Assembly (NCBI GenBank): GCA_021323335.1
Contig: JAJTCN010000041.1
Span: forward strand, 1 to 36,528
DNA: 36,528 bases
From: Ramlibacter sp.
Lineage (GTDB): Bacteria; Pseudomonadota; Gammaproteobacteria; Burkholderiales; Burkholderiaceae_C
Direction: 5' to 3'
A model generated the notes under the pieces. That model was given only the letters and a program-made list of their open reading frames with translations. It did not search any database and was not told the origin of the DNA. Both the position numbers and the translations under genes were made by a program. Shown here one piece after another: positions 17,462 through 25,910 of this stretch. Each line of letters begins with the position of its first letter. Within the stretch, counting starts at the first letter, position 1.

Positions 17462-18709
17462 CTATTTGTAGCTGCGCGCGTCCTCGATCACCTTGCCGTC
17501 GTTGGGCAGGGTGCCGGGCGCCACCAGCTCCACCTCGGCACGCAGCTTGGTCACGTCGCGCACCACTTCGCCGATGCGCGCGTCCAGCCCCTGCGGCGCA
17601 GCCGCGGCTTCCACCTTGAGCGTCATCACGTCGTTGGCCATCTCGCCGCTGACCACCAGGCGGGCCCTGACGATCTCCGGGAAGCGGCGGGCGATGTCGG
17701 CCACCTGGGACGGGTGGACGAACATGCCGCGGATCTTGGTGGTCTGGTCGGCGCGGCCGAGCCAGCCCTTGATCCGCATGTTGGTGCGGCCGGTCGGGTC
17801 CTCGCCCTCCAGCACCGCCGACAGGTCGCCGGTGCCGAAACGCACCAGCGGGTAGCCGGGGTTGAGCGTCGTGACCACCACCTCGCCCACCTCGCCGGCC
17901 GCCACGGGGTCGCCGGTGCCGGGCCGCACGATCTCGACCAGCACGCCTTCGTCCACCACCAGCCCCTGGCGCGAGGAGGTTTCGTACGCGACCAGCCCGA
18001 GGTCGGCGGTGGCGTAGCTCTGGTACACGTCGAGGCCGCGCTCCTGGAACCAGTCGCGCAGGCTGGGCGGGAAGGCCTCGCCGCCGACCATGCCCTTGCG
18101 CAGGCTGCCGATGTCGCTGCCGCCCTCCTGCGCCTTCTCCACCAGGATGCGCAGGAAGCTGGGCGTGCCGGCATAGGCCACGGGACGCAGCTCGGCGATG
18201 GCCTGCAGCTGCTGCTCGGTCTGGCCGACGCCGGCCGGGAACACCGTGCAGCCGACCGCGTGCGCGCCCGACTCCATCATGAAAGCGCCGGGCGTCATGT
18301 GGTAGCTGAACGCGTTGTGCACCAGGTCGCCGCTGCGAAACCCCGCCGCATACATCGCGCGGCCGATGCGCCAGTAGTCGCGCGTGCTGCCTTCGGGTTC
18401 GTAGATGGGGCCCGGGGAAGCGTAGATGCGGGGCATGGCCGGCCCGCGCACGATGGCGGAGAAGCCGCCGAACGCATCGGTGGCGCGCTGCGCCTTCTGC
18501 CGCTCGAACAGATCGCTCTTGCGGGTGACGGGCAGCCTCGCCAGCGTGGCGCGGCTGTGCACCCGGGCGGGATCGACGCCCTGCAGGATCTCGGCGAACG
18601 CGGTGGAAGCCCGCTGCGCGTGCGCCACCTGGGCGGGCAGCGCCGCCAGCAGCTGCGCCTCGCGCTCGGCGGCGGGGCGGGTCTCGAGCGTGTCGTAGAA
18701 CGGGGTCAT
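17462..18709 (-). CDS. PaaK-like phenylacetate-CoA ligase family enzyme
   Basis: Predicted 415-residue adenylate-forming ligase. The phenylacetate-CoA ligase layout is visible: N-terminal LARLPVTRKSDLFERQ, the region IYASPGPIYEPEG in place of the usual TSGTTG loop, YATADLGLVAYE as the second core motif, and GRADQTTKIRGMFVHPSQV near the C-terminal hinge. The P-loop lacks the typical Ser/Thr/Gly-rich consensus, which is common to PaaK-like paralogues found in liv clusters. The substrate is likely an aromatic or branched acid taken up by the neighbouring transporter. GGAGA is 6 bases from the ATG, and the gene starts 20 bases after livF. Confidence 0.86.
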   Translation of the reverse strand: MTPFYDTLETRPAAEREAQLLAALPAQVAHAQRASTAFAEILQGVDPARVHSRATLARLPVTRKSDLFERQKAQRATDAFGGFSAIVRGPAMPRIYASPGPIYEPEGSTRDYWRIGRAMYAAGFRSGDLVHNAFSYHMTPGAFMMESGAHAVGCTVFPAGVGQTEQQLQAIAELRPVAYAGTPSFLRILVEKAQEGGSDIGSLRKGMVGGEAFPPSLRDWFQERGLDVYQSYATADLGLVAYETSSRQGLVVDEGVLVEIVRPGTGDPVAAGEVGEVVVTTLNPGYPLVRFGTGDLSAVLEGEDPTGRTNMRIKGWLGRADQTTKIRGMFVHPSQVADIARRFPEIVRARLVVSGEMANDVMTLKVEAAAAPQGLDARIGEVVRDVTKLRAEVELVAPGTLPNDGKVIEDARSYK

Positions 18710-18729
18710 CGGTTCTCCAGCCGTGCGGC

Positions 18730-19536
18730 TCAGGCGAGCCAGCGCTTGCGGCGCTTGTAGCTCTTGATCTCGCGGAAGCTCTTGCGCTTGCCGCTGCCGA
18801 CGCCGAGGTAGAACTCCTTGACGTCCTCGTTGGTGGCCAGGTCGGCCGCGGGACCGTCCATGACGATGCGGCCGCTTTCCATGATGTAGCCGTAGCCCGC
18901 GTACTTGAGGGCCATGTTGGTGTTCTGCTCCGCCAGCAGGAAGGTCACCTTCTCGCGCAGGTTCAGGTCCTTCACGATCTCGAACACTTCCTCCACGATC
19001 TGCGGCGCCAGCCCCATCGAGGGCTCGTCCAGCAGCACGATGCTGGGGTTGGCCATCAGGGCGCGGCCGATCGCGCACATCTGCTGCTCGCCGCCGGAGG
19101 TGTAGGCCGCCTGCGAGGTGCGGCGCTGCTTCAGGCGCGGGAAGTAGGTGTAGACCTTGTCCAGGTTGGCCGCGATCTCGCCCTTGCTCTTGCGCGTGTA
19201 CGAACCGGTGAGCAGGTTCTCCTCGATGGTGAGGTGGGCGAAGCAGTGGCGGCCTTCCATCACCTGCACCACGCCGCGCTGCACCAGATCGCCGGGCGTC
19301 AGGTTCTCGATGCGCTCGCCGCGCAGCTCGATGGAGCCCTTGGTGACGGCACCGCGTTCGCCCTTGAGCAGGTTGGACACGGCGCGCAGCGTCGTCGTCT
19401 TGCCCGCGCCGTTGCCCCCGAGCAGCGCCACGATGCCGCCTTCGGGCACCTGCAGCGACACGCCCTTGAGCACCAGGATGACGTGGTTGTAGATGACCTC
19501 GATGCCGTTGACGTTGAGGACGATGTTGGTTGTCAT
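18730..19536 (-). CDS. livF: LivF-type branched-chain amino acid/organic acid ABC transporter ATPase
   Basis: Predicted 268-residue ATPase. Walker A is GGNGAGKTT (40-48) and Walker B ends in LLDEP (168-172). The ABC signature reads TSGGEQQM (146-153) with Thr in place of the usual Leu/Ser, a mild departure. The C-terminus carries an unusual basic extension (KRKSFREIKSYKRRKRWLA) after the normal LivF end. With livG, livH, livM and livK it makes a complete HAAT-family importer. It follows livK after 86 bases that hold a hairpin repeat. Confidence 0.92.
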   Translation of the reverse strand: MTTNIVLNVNGIEVIYNHVILVLKGVSLQVPEGGIVALLGGNGAGKTTTLRAVSNLLKGERGAVTKGSIELRGERIENLTPGDLVQRGVVQVMEGRHCFAHLTIEENLLTGSYTRKSKGEIAANLDKVYTYFPRLKQRRTSQAAYTSGGEQQMCAIGRALMANPSIVLLDEPSMGLAPQIVEEVFEIVKDLNLREKVTFLLAEQNTNMALKYAGYGYIMESGRIVMDGPAADLATNEDVKEFYLGVGSGKRKSFREIKSYKRRKRWLA

Positions 19537-19579
19537 GTCTGCGTTCTCGAAGGCTGGGGTGGAGGCGCTCGGGAGAACG

Positions 19580-19613
19580 CCCCCACCCCAACCCTCCCCC
19601 GGAGGGGAGGGAG
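19580..19613. repeat. C-rich hairpin repeat between livK and livF
   Basis: A stretch reading CCCCCACCCCAACCCTCCCC is followed by GGAGGGGAGGG. The arms CCCTCCCC (19592-19599) and GGGGAGGG (19604-19611) pair perfectly around a 4-base loop. This type of CCCCAACCCTC-plus-hairpin unit is an interspersed repeat in many betaproteobacterial genomes. Here it lies inside an operon and could stabilise the upstream livK message or attenuate reading into livF. Confidence 0.6.
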
Positions 19614-19622
19614 TGGACTACA

Positions 19623-20939
19623 TCAGGTCTGGCAGTCCGCAGCCGTGCGGCGCTCGAGCTTCTTCTCCTGCGCGTAGCGGTCGGCGGCGGCGCGGATCAT
19701 GGGCTTGATCACGGCGTCGTCCGACTGGTACCAGTCGGAGGTGAAGTTCCACTTCTTGCCGTCCCAGGTATGGACCCGGGCCCAGGTGGAGCCGCGGTGG
19801 TCGGCGCACGACGTGCTGATCGGCCGCATCACGCCGGAGAAGCCCAGGGCGTCCAGCTTCTTCTGGTCGAGCGCCAGGTTCTCGTAGCCCCAGCGCGCCT
19901 GTTCCGCGCTCATCCACTTGCCCTTGCCGTAGCGCTCCTGGGCGCGCTTGACGCCCTCCACGGCCAGCATCGCGGCGGAGAGGCCGCGCATGTACAGCAC
20001 CTGCCCCACTTCGTCCTTCGGCCCGGTGCCCTGGCCCTTGGCATGCACCAGTTCCAGCACGTCCTTGACGATCTTGGAGTTCGGCTCGGCGCCGTGCTGC
20101 AGCGCCAGCGCGTTGTAGCCGCGCGCGCCGTCACCCACGTCCTTCACGTCCGGCTCGGCGCCGGCCCACCACACGCCGTACATCTTGTCGCGCGGATAGC
20201 CCGTGGCCTGCGCTTCCTTCAGCGCGGTGGAGTTCATGACGCCCCAGCCCCACAGGAACACGTAGTCGGGCCGGCTGCCGCGGATCTGCTGCCAGGTCGA
20301 CTTCTGCTCGACGCCGGGGTGGGCGACGGGCAGCTGCTGCAGCTCGAAGCCATGCATCTTGGAGCGCTCCACCAGCAGCGGGATCGGCTCCTTGCCGTAC
20401 GGGCTGTCGTGGTAGACCAGGGCGACCTTCTTGCCCTTGAGCTTGTCCCAGCCGCCTTCCTTCTTGGCGACGTGCTGCAGCAGCACGTCGGCGGCGTCCC
20501 AGTAGGTGCCGGTGAGCGGGAAGTTCCACTTGAAGACGTTGCCGTCGGTGCTTTCGCTGCGGCCGTAGCCGGCGGTGATCAGCGGGATCTTGTCGCCGGG
20601 CGCCTTCTCGGTCAGCGCGAAGGTGATGCCGGTGGACAGGGGCTGGAACACCGTGGCGCCGCCGTTCTTGCCCTTGAGCCGCTCGTAGCATTCGACGCCG
20701 CGGTCGGTGGCATAGCCGGTTTCGCATTCCTCCCAGCTCACCTTCACCCCGTTGATCCCGCCGCGGGCGTTGATCAGCTTCAGGTAGTCGACGTAGCCGT
20801 TGGCGAACGGCACGCCGTTGGGCGCGTAGGCGCCGGTGCGGTAGACCAGCACCGGGAAGAACTGCTCCTTGGCCTGGGCGAAGGCCGTTGCAGCGGTGGC
20901 CGCCATCGCGACCGCCAGGACCATGTTGCGCAATTTCAT
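19623..20939 (-). CDS. livK: LivK-type ABC transporter substrate-binding protein
   Basis: Predicted 438-residue periplasmic binding protein of the branched-chain amino acid (HAAT) family. The signal peptide is cleaved at about AFA|Q (21/22). The mature part begins with VLVYRTGAYAPNGVPFANGYVDYLKLINARGGINGVKV, matching the type I binding fold, with family landmarks VFQPLSTG and KVALVYHDSPYGKEP. It is longer than E. coli LivK (about 370), as usual for the subgroup that binds aromatic or other hydrophobic acids. An AGGAGAC lies before the ATG. The ligand is not established. Confidence 0.92.
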   Translation of the reverse strand: MKLRNMVLAVAMAATAATAFAQAKEQFFPVLVYRTGAYAPNGVPFANGYVDYLKLINARGGINGVKVSWEECETGYATDRGVECYERLKGKNGGATVFQPLSTGITFALTEKAPGDKIPLITAGYGRSESTDGNVFKWNFPLTGTYWDAADVLLQHVAKKEGGWDKLKGKKVALVYHDSPYGKEPIPLLVERSKMHGFELQQLPVAHPGVEQKSTWQQIRGSRPDYVFLWGWGVMNSTALKEAQATGYPRDKMYGVWWAGAEPDVKDVGDGARGYNALALQHGAEPNSKIVKDVLELVHAKGQGTGPKDEVGQVLYMRGLSAAMLAVEGVKRAQERYGKGKWMSAEQARWGYENLALDQKKLDALGFSGVMRPISTSCADHRGSTWARVHTWDGKKWNFTSDWYQSDDAVIKPMIRAAADRYAQEKKLERRTAADCQT

Positions 20940-20978
20940 ACCTTGTCTCCTTTTTGGAAAGTGGAAGCGGGAACGAAC

Positions 20979-22055
20979 TCAGTGCGGGAACGGCCACAGG
21001 CGCAGCTTCTGCTTGCCGATGGCCCAGAGGCGAGCCAGCCCGTGCGGCTCGACGATCAGGAACCAGACGATCAGCGCGCCGAACACCATGAACTCGGTGT
21101 GCGACACCGCCGCCGTCGAGATGTTGATGCCGAAGGGCGCGCCCAGCAAAGGCAGCGCCTGGTTCAGGAAGATCGGCAGGATGACGATGAAGGCGGCGCC
21201 GAAGAAGCTGCCCATGATCGAGCCCAGGCCGCCGATGATCACCATGAACAGCAGCTGGAACGAGCGGTCGACCGAGAACGCGGCCGGCTCCCAGGCGCCC
21301 AGGTAGACGAAGCCCCACAGCGCCCCGGCCACGCCGATGATGAAGGAGCTGACGGCGAAAGCGGACAGCTTGGCGTACATCGGGCGGATGCCGATCACGG
21401 CGGCGGCCACGTCCATGTCGCGGATCGCCATCCATTCGCGGCCGATCGCGCTGCGCACCAGGTTCTTGGCCAGCAGCGCGAACACCGTGAGGAAGCCCAG
21501 GCAGAACAGGTACTTCTCGTAAGGGGTGTCGATGGACCAGCCCATCACGTCCAGGTTGGAAACGGAGACCGAGCCCGAGGGTGTGTAGTTGGTGAACCAC
21601 TTGATGCGCAGGAACGCCCAATCCCAGAAGAACTGCGCCGCCAGGGTCGCCACCGCGAGATAGAGGCCGCGCACCCGCAGGCTCGGAATGCCGAACACGA
21701 TTCCCGCCAGCGTGGCGAAGAACCCGCCCAGCAGGATGGAGGGGATCAGCGGCATCGCTTCGATGCGCAGCTGCACGTTGTACGCCGCGTAGGCGCCCAC
21801 AGCCATGAAGGCGCCCGAGCCGAGCGAGATCTGCCCGCAGTAGCCGACCAGGATGTTCACGCCCAGCGCGGCGAGCGACAGGATCAGGAACGGGATCAGG
21901 ATGGCCCGGAACATGTAGTCGCTGGCCAGCATGGGCACCAGCACGAAGGCCGCCGCCACCAGGGCCAGCACGGCCCAGCGATCCTGCAGGATCGGGAAGA
22001 TCTGCTGGTCGGCGCGGTAGCTGGTCTTGAACTGGCCGTTTTCGCGGTAGAACAT
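20979..22055 (-). CDS. livM: LivM-type ABC transporter permease
   Basis: Predicted 358-residue inner-membrane permease of the HAAT family with about nine to ten helices. Landmarks are GYCGQISLGSGAFMAVGAYAAYN (the conserved GQ.SLG.gaFm.iGAY motif), GLYLAVATLAAQFFWDW and GREWMAIRDMDVAAAVIGI, the cytoplasmic loop that contacts the ATPases. It follows livH after 18 bases and precedes livK after 39 bases. Confidence 0.94.
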   Translation of the reverse strand: MFYRENGQFKTSYRADQQIFPILQDRWAVLALVAAAFVLVPMLASDYMFRAILIPFLILSLAALGVNILVGYCGQISLGSGAFMAVGAYAAYNVQLRIEAMPLIPSILLGGFFATLAGIVFGIPSLRVRGLYLAVATLAAQFFWDWAFLRIKWFTNYTPSGSVSVSNLDVMGWSIDTPYEKYLFCLGFLTVFALLAKNLVRSAIGREWMAIRDMDVAAAVIGIRPMYAKLSAFAVSSFIIGVAGALWGFVYLGAWEPAAFSVDRSFQLLFMVIIGGLGSIMGSFFGAAFIVILPIFLNQALPLLGAPFGINISTAAVSHTEFMVFGALIVWFLIVEPHGLARLWAIGKQKLRLWPFPH

Positions 22056-22073
22056 GGTTAGGCAGTCGGGGTT

Positions 22074-23003
22074 TCAGACACGATCGATGATCTTTTCGCC
22101 GAACAGGCCCTGCGGCCGGAACAGCAGGACGACGAGCGCCAGCATGTAGGCGAACCAGATCTCGATGCCGCCGCCGACGAAGGGGCCGAGATAGACCTCG
22201 GACAGCTTCTCGCCGACGCCGATGATCAGGCCGCCGATGATGGCGCCCGGCACCGAGGTGAGGCCGCCCAGGATCACCACCGGCAGCGCCCGCAGGGCCA
22301 CGGTGGACAGCGAGAACTGCACGCCCAGCTTGGAGCCCCAGATCATCCCGGCCACCAGCGCCACCACGCCGGCCACGCACCACACGATCACCCAGATGCG
22401 GCCCAGCGGAATGCCGATCGACTGCGCCGCCTGGTGGTCGTCCGCCACCGCCCGCAGCGCGCGGCCGGTGGTGGTCTTCTGGAAGAACAGCGTGAGCAGC
22501 GCCACCAGCAGCGCGGCGATCAACGCGGCCACCAGGTCTTCCTTGTTCACCAGGATGCCGCCCTGGAAGGTGGACTCGAACGCGATGTACGGGTCCTTGG
22601 GCATGCCGATGTCGATCTTGTAGATGTCGCTGCCGAAGATCGTCTGGCCGAGCCCGTCGAGGAAGTAGGCGATGCCCAGCGTGGCCATCAGCAGCGTCGC
22701 GCCCTCCTGGTTCACCAGGTGGCGCAGCACCAGCCGCTCGATCAGCCAGGCCACCATGAACATGACCGCGCCGGCCACCAGGAAGGCGAGCGCGTTGGCG
22801 AGGAACAGGCTCTCGAAGCCCAGCCACCGGGGCAGCCATTCGGCGAAGCGCGCCATCGCCAGCGCCGCGAACAGCACCATGGCGCCCTGCGCGAAGTTGA
22901 AGACGCCGGAGGCCTTGAAGATCAGCACGAAGCCGAGCGCCACCAGCGAATAGAGCATGCCCGTCATCAGGCCGCCGAGCAGGGTTTCGAGGAAGTAGCC
23001 CAT
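22074..23003 (-). CDS. livH: LivH-type ABC transporter permease
   Basis: Predicted 309-residue inner-membrane permease with about eight helices. LLGGLMTGMLYSLVALGFVLIFKASGVFNFAQGAMVLFAA at the N-terminus is the LivH signature, and GRALRAVADDHQAAQSIGIPL is the ATPase-contact loop. The RBS GGAGG is supplied by the inner arm of the hairpin repeat at 23004-23090, immediately upstream of the ATG. Confidence 0.94.
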   Translation of the reverse strand: MGYFLETLLGGLMTGMLYSLVALGFVLIFKASGVFNFAQGAMVLFAALAMARFAEWLPRWLGFESLFLANALAFLVAGAVMFMVAWLIERLVLRHLVNQEGATLLMATLGIAYFLDGLGQTIFGSDIYKIDIGMPKDPYIAFESTFQGGILVNKEDLVAALIAALLVALLTLFFQKTTTGRALRAVADDHQAAQSIGIPLGRIWVIVWCVAGVVALVAGMIWGSKLGVQFSLSTVALRALPVVILGGLTSVPGAIIGGLIIGVGEKLSEVYLGPFVGGGIEIWFAYMLALVVLLFRPQGLFGEKIIDRV

Positions 23004-23090
23004 TCAGCCTCCGCACGGCCGCCCGAAGGAGGCTGAGGCCCCCTCGGGGGGCAGCGTATTACACGTAGTGAAAAGCGTGGGGGCCATATC
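23004..23090. repeat. Double-hairpin interspersed repeat between livG and livH
   Basis: The arms TCAGCCTCC (23004-23012) and GGAGGCTGA (23028-23036) pair perfectly. They are followed by a second stem GCCCCC/GGGGGC at about 23038-23052 and the tail GTATTACACGTAGTGAAAAG, CGTGGGGGC. Similar units (CCCCCACGC..., then GCTGCCCCC...GGGGGC) are interspersed repeats in Comamonadaceae. The first stem abuts the livH start codon and contains its ribosome-binding site on the minus strand, so folding could tune livH translation. Confidence 0.65.
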
Positions 23091-23928
23091 AGTGCGAGGT
23101 TCCGAGATAAGCCTTGATGACTTCGGGGTTGGCGCGCACCTCCTCGGGCGAGCCGTCGCCGATCTTCCTGCCGTAGTCGAGCACCACCACGCGGTCGGAG
23201 ATGTCCATCACCACGCCCATGTCGTGCTCGATCAGGACGACGGTGGTGCCGAACTCGTCGTTCACGTCCAGGATGAAGCGGCACATGTCCTGCTTCTCCT
23301 CCATGTTCATGCCCGCCATCGGCTCGTCGAGCAGCAGCACCTGCGGCTCCATCGCCAGCGCGCGGCCGAGGTCCACCCGCTTCTGCAGGCCGTAGGGCAG
23401 CTGGCCCACCGGGGTCTTGCGGTAGGCCTGGATCTCCAGGAAGTCGATGATCTGTTCGACGTAGGCCCGGTGCCGCATCTCCTCGCGCTCGGCCGGGCCG
23501 ATGCGCAGGGCCTGCAGGAAGATGTTGCTGCGGATGCGCAGGTTGCGGCCGGTCATGATGTTGTCCAGCACGCTCATGCCCTTGAACAGGGCCAGGTTCT
23601 GGAAGGTCCGCGCGATGCCCATCTCGGCCACCTGCCGGCTCTTCATGTGGGCGAAGGTCTTGCCGCGGAAGGTGATGGTGCCCTGCTGCGGCTGGTAGAC
23701 GCCGTTGATGCAGTTGAGCATGGAGCTCTTGCCGGCGCCGTTGGGCCCGATGATGGCGCGCACCTCGTGCTCGCGCACGTTGAAGGAGATGTCGCTGAGC
23801 GCCTTGACGCCGCCGAAGGCCAGCGAGATGTTCTGCACGTCGAGGATGACCTCGCCGAACTTGCGGCGCGGCTCCGGGGCATCGGGTGCGGGTGCGGTGG
23901 TCACGCCTGGGTCGTCCACGATCTTCAT
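23089..23928 (-). CDS. livG: LivG-type ABC transporter ATPase
   Basis: Predicted 279-residue ATPase. Walker A is GPNGAGKS (61-68), the Q-loop is TFQNLALF, the signature region is LPYGLQKRVDLGRAL, Walker B is LLLDEP and the H-loop lies in LIEHDMGVVMDISDRV. About 28 N-terminal residues precede the conserved domain. Its ATG overlaps the stop of the acyl-CoA synthetase reading frame by 4 bases (ATGA). This coupling makes the lesion in the upstream gene potentially polar on livG translation. Confidence 0.94.
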   Translation of the reverse strand: MKIVDDPGVTTAPAPDAPEPRRKFGEVILDVQNISLAFGGVKALSDISFNVREHEVRAIIGPNGAGKSSMLNCINGVYQPQQGTITFRGKTFAHMKSRQVAEMGIARTFQNLALFKGMSVLDNIMTGRNLRIRSNIFLQALRIGPAEREEMRHRAYVEQIIDFLEIQAYRKTPVGQLPYGLQKRVDLGRALAMEPQVLLLDEPMAGMNMEEKQDMCRFILDVNDEFGTTVVLIEHDMGVVMDISDRVVVLDYGRKIGDGSPEEVRANPEVIKAYLGTSH

Positions 23929-25801
23929 GCTGCTGCCTTCAGGGGCGGGTAGGTGCGCACGTCCATGATCTTCAGGGTGGCGCTCACGCTGCCGGTGCGC
24001 CCGTCCTCGAACTTCACCTGGGTCTCGACGTACTGCTCGGTCTTGCCGCCGTACAGCGCTTCGAGCAGCACCGCGTACTTCTCCCCGATGTAGCCGCGGC
24101 GGACCTTGTTGGTGCGCGTCAGCTCGCCGTCGTCGGCGTCCAGTTCCTTGTGCAGCACCAGGAAGCGATGCACCTGGCTGCCCGCCAGCTTCTCGTCGGC
24201 GGCCAGGTCGGCGTTGACCTTCTCGATGCACTCCCGGATCAGCTGGTACACCTCGGGCTTCTGCGCCAGGTCGGTGTAGCCGGCGTAGGGCAGGTTGCGC
24301 TTCTCGGCCCAGTTGCCGACCGCGTCGAAGTCGATGTTGACCATCACGCACACCATGTCGCGGCCGTCGCCCAGGGCGACGGCCTCCTTGATGTGGGGAA
24401 AGAACTTGAGCTTGTTCTCGATGTACTTGGGCGCGAACATCGAGCCGTCGACCAGCCGCCCGACGTCCTTGGCGCGGTCGATGATCTTCAGGTGGCCATG
24501 CGCGTCCAGGAAGCCGGCGTCGCCGGTGTGGTACCAGCCGTCCTGGTCCTTCACTTCGGCCGTGGCCTGCGGGTTCTTGTAGTACTCCTTGAGCAGGCCC
24601 GGCGACTTGACCAGGATCTCGCCGCTGTCGGTCACCTGGATCTGCACGTCGCGGCAGGGAATGCCCACCGTGTCGGCGTGCACCTCGTGGTCCGGCTGCA
24701 TGCAGACGAACACCGCCGTCTCCGTGGAGCCGTAGAGCTGCTTGAGGTTGACGCCGATGGCGCGGTAGAAGGTGAAGAGGTCGGGCGCAGCGGCCCGTAC
24801 ACCAGCACGTTGCCGATGGCGTACTTCAGGCGGTCGATCGCGCCCACCCGCTCGCCGGCGCGCATGGCCGTGCCCACGCGGCGTGCCACGTCCATGAAGG
24901 CGTGGAACATCCTGCGCTTGATGGCGCTGGCGTCCTCCATGCGGATCATCACGCTGGTGAGCAGGCCTTCGAAGATCCGCGGCGGCGCGAAGTAGTAGGT
25001 GGGCCCGATCTCCTTGAGGTCGATCATCACCGTGGCCGCGGACTCCGGGCAGTTCACCACGTAGCCGCAGGCGAGCCACTGCGCGTAGCTGAAGATGTTC
25101 TGGCCCACCCAGGCGGGCGGCATGTAGGCCAGCACTTCCTCTTTCTCGGTCAGCTTGTCGAATTCGGCGCCGGCCTGCGCGCGATCGAGCAGCGTGCGGT
25201 GCGTGTGCACCACGCCCTTGGGCTGGCCCGTCGTGCCGGAGGTGAAGAACATCGCGGCCACGTCGTCCGGCGAGCCCGCGTCCACCTGGGACTGCAGGAA
25301 GCCGGGATGCTCGCGCCCGAACGCCTCGCCGGCCGCCTCGAGCGCGTCCATCGAGGACAGGCCGACCTCCGCGTAATTGCGCAGGCCGCGCGGGTCGTCG
25401 TAGAAGATGGTGGACAGCTGCGGGCACTGCGGGCGGATCTCCAGCAGCTTGTCCACCTGCTCCTGGTCCTCGGCCATCGCGAAGCGCACTTCGGCGTTGT
25501 TGATCGGGAAGACGCACTCCGCCGACGCGGCGTCCTGGTAGAGCGGGATGGGGATGGCTCCGAGCGCCTGCGCCGCCAGCATCGTCGCGTACAGGCGCGG
25601 CCGGTTGGTGCCCACCACCACCATGTGCTCGCCGCGCCGCAGGCCGGCCTGGTGCAGGCCGCAGGCGAGGTGGTCGACCATGCGCGCGAGGTCGGCCCAG
25701 GACAGCGCCTGCCAGATGCCGTATTCCTTCTCGCGCATTGCCGCGGCGCCGGGGCGGTGCGCCGCGTGCTGCAGCAGCAGCCGGGGGAAAGTCGTTTCCA
25801 T
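23925..25801 (-). pseudogene. Long-chain acyl-CoA synthetase (AMP-binding), disrupted by an internal deletion and frameshift
   Basis: Two reading frames make up one AMP-binding enzyme. The first (25801 down to about 24795) starts METTFPRLLLQHAAHRPG and includes the ATP loop FTSGTTGQPKGVVHTH. It shifts frame after NVLVYGPLR; the second frame resumes at PDLFTFYRAIGVNLKQLYGSTETAVF and runs through GWYHTGDAGF to the stop at 23925. In relatives about 19 residues, including a YTAGEA-type motif, lie between GPLR and PDLF. A loss of about 58 bases (3n+1) explains both the gap and the shift, and restoring it gives about 644 codons, the usual family size. Without correction the first frame ends near 24632 (about 389 residues). 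It could be a real null allele or an assembly error. It heads the liv operon. Confidence 0.85.
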
Positions 25802-25844
25802 GCCCTGTCCTTGCTCGCGTATGGGGCGGAATGTAGGCGCGCGT

Positions 25845-25874
25845 TTGACGTCATTCTGTCTTTGCAACGACAAT
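25845..25874 (+). promoter_or_regulatory. Sigma70-like promoter of the Crp/Fnr regulator gene
   Basis: TTGACG (25845-25850) and GACAAT (25869-25874) are separated by 18 bases and lie 36 bases upstream of the regulator ATG at 25911. The intergenic region is shared with the divergent liv/acyl-CoA synthetase operon. Confidence 0.5.
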
Positions 25875-25884
25875 CCTAGGGATA

Positions 25885-25897
25885 GCCCTCATAGGGC
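25885..25897. promoter_or_regulatory. Candidate operator (inverted repeat) between the Crp/Fnr gene and the liv operon
   Basis: GCCCT-cat-AGGGC is a perfect 13-base inverted repeat just downstream of the predicted regulator promoter, embedded in CCTAGGGATAGCCCTC. It would suit autoregulation of the divergent Crp/Fnr gene or control of the liv operon. It does not match the classic TGTGA or TTGAT half-sites of Crp/Fnr, so the assignment is tentative. Confidence 0.4.
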
Positions 25898-25910
25898 GTG
25901 CCCGAAGCGA

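Noticed and set aside
19530..22061. Plus-strand reading frame of 843 codons across the liv genes
   Set aside because: Antisense shadow of livK and livM, His/Gln/Asp-rich, with no plausible fold.
20131..23016. Minus-strand reading frame of 961 codons across livK, livM and livH
   Set aside because: It is a shifted frame of the three recognised transporter genes and has no domain of its own.
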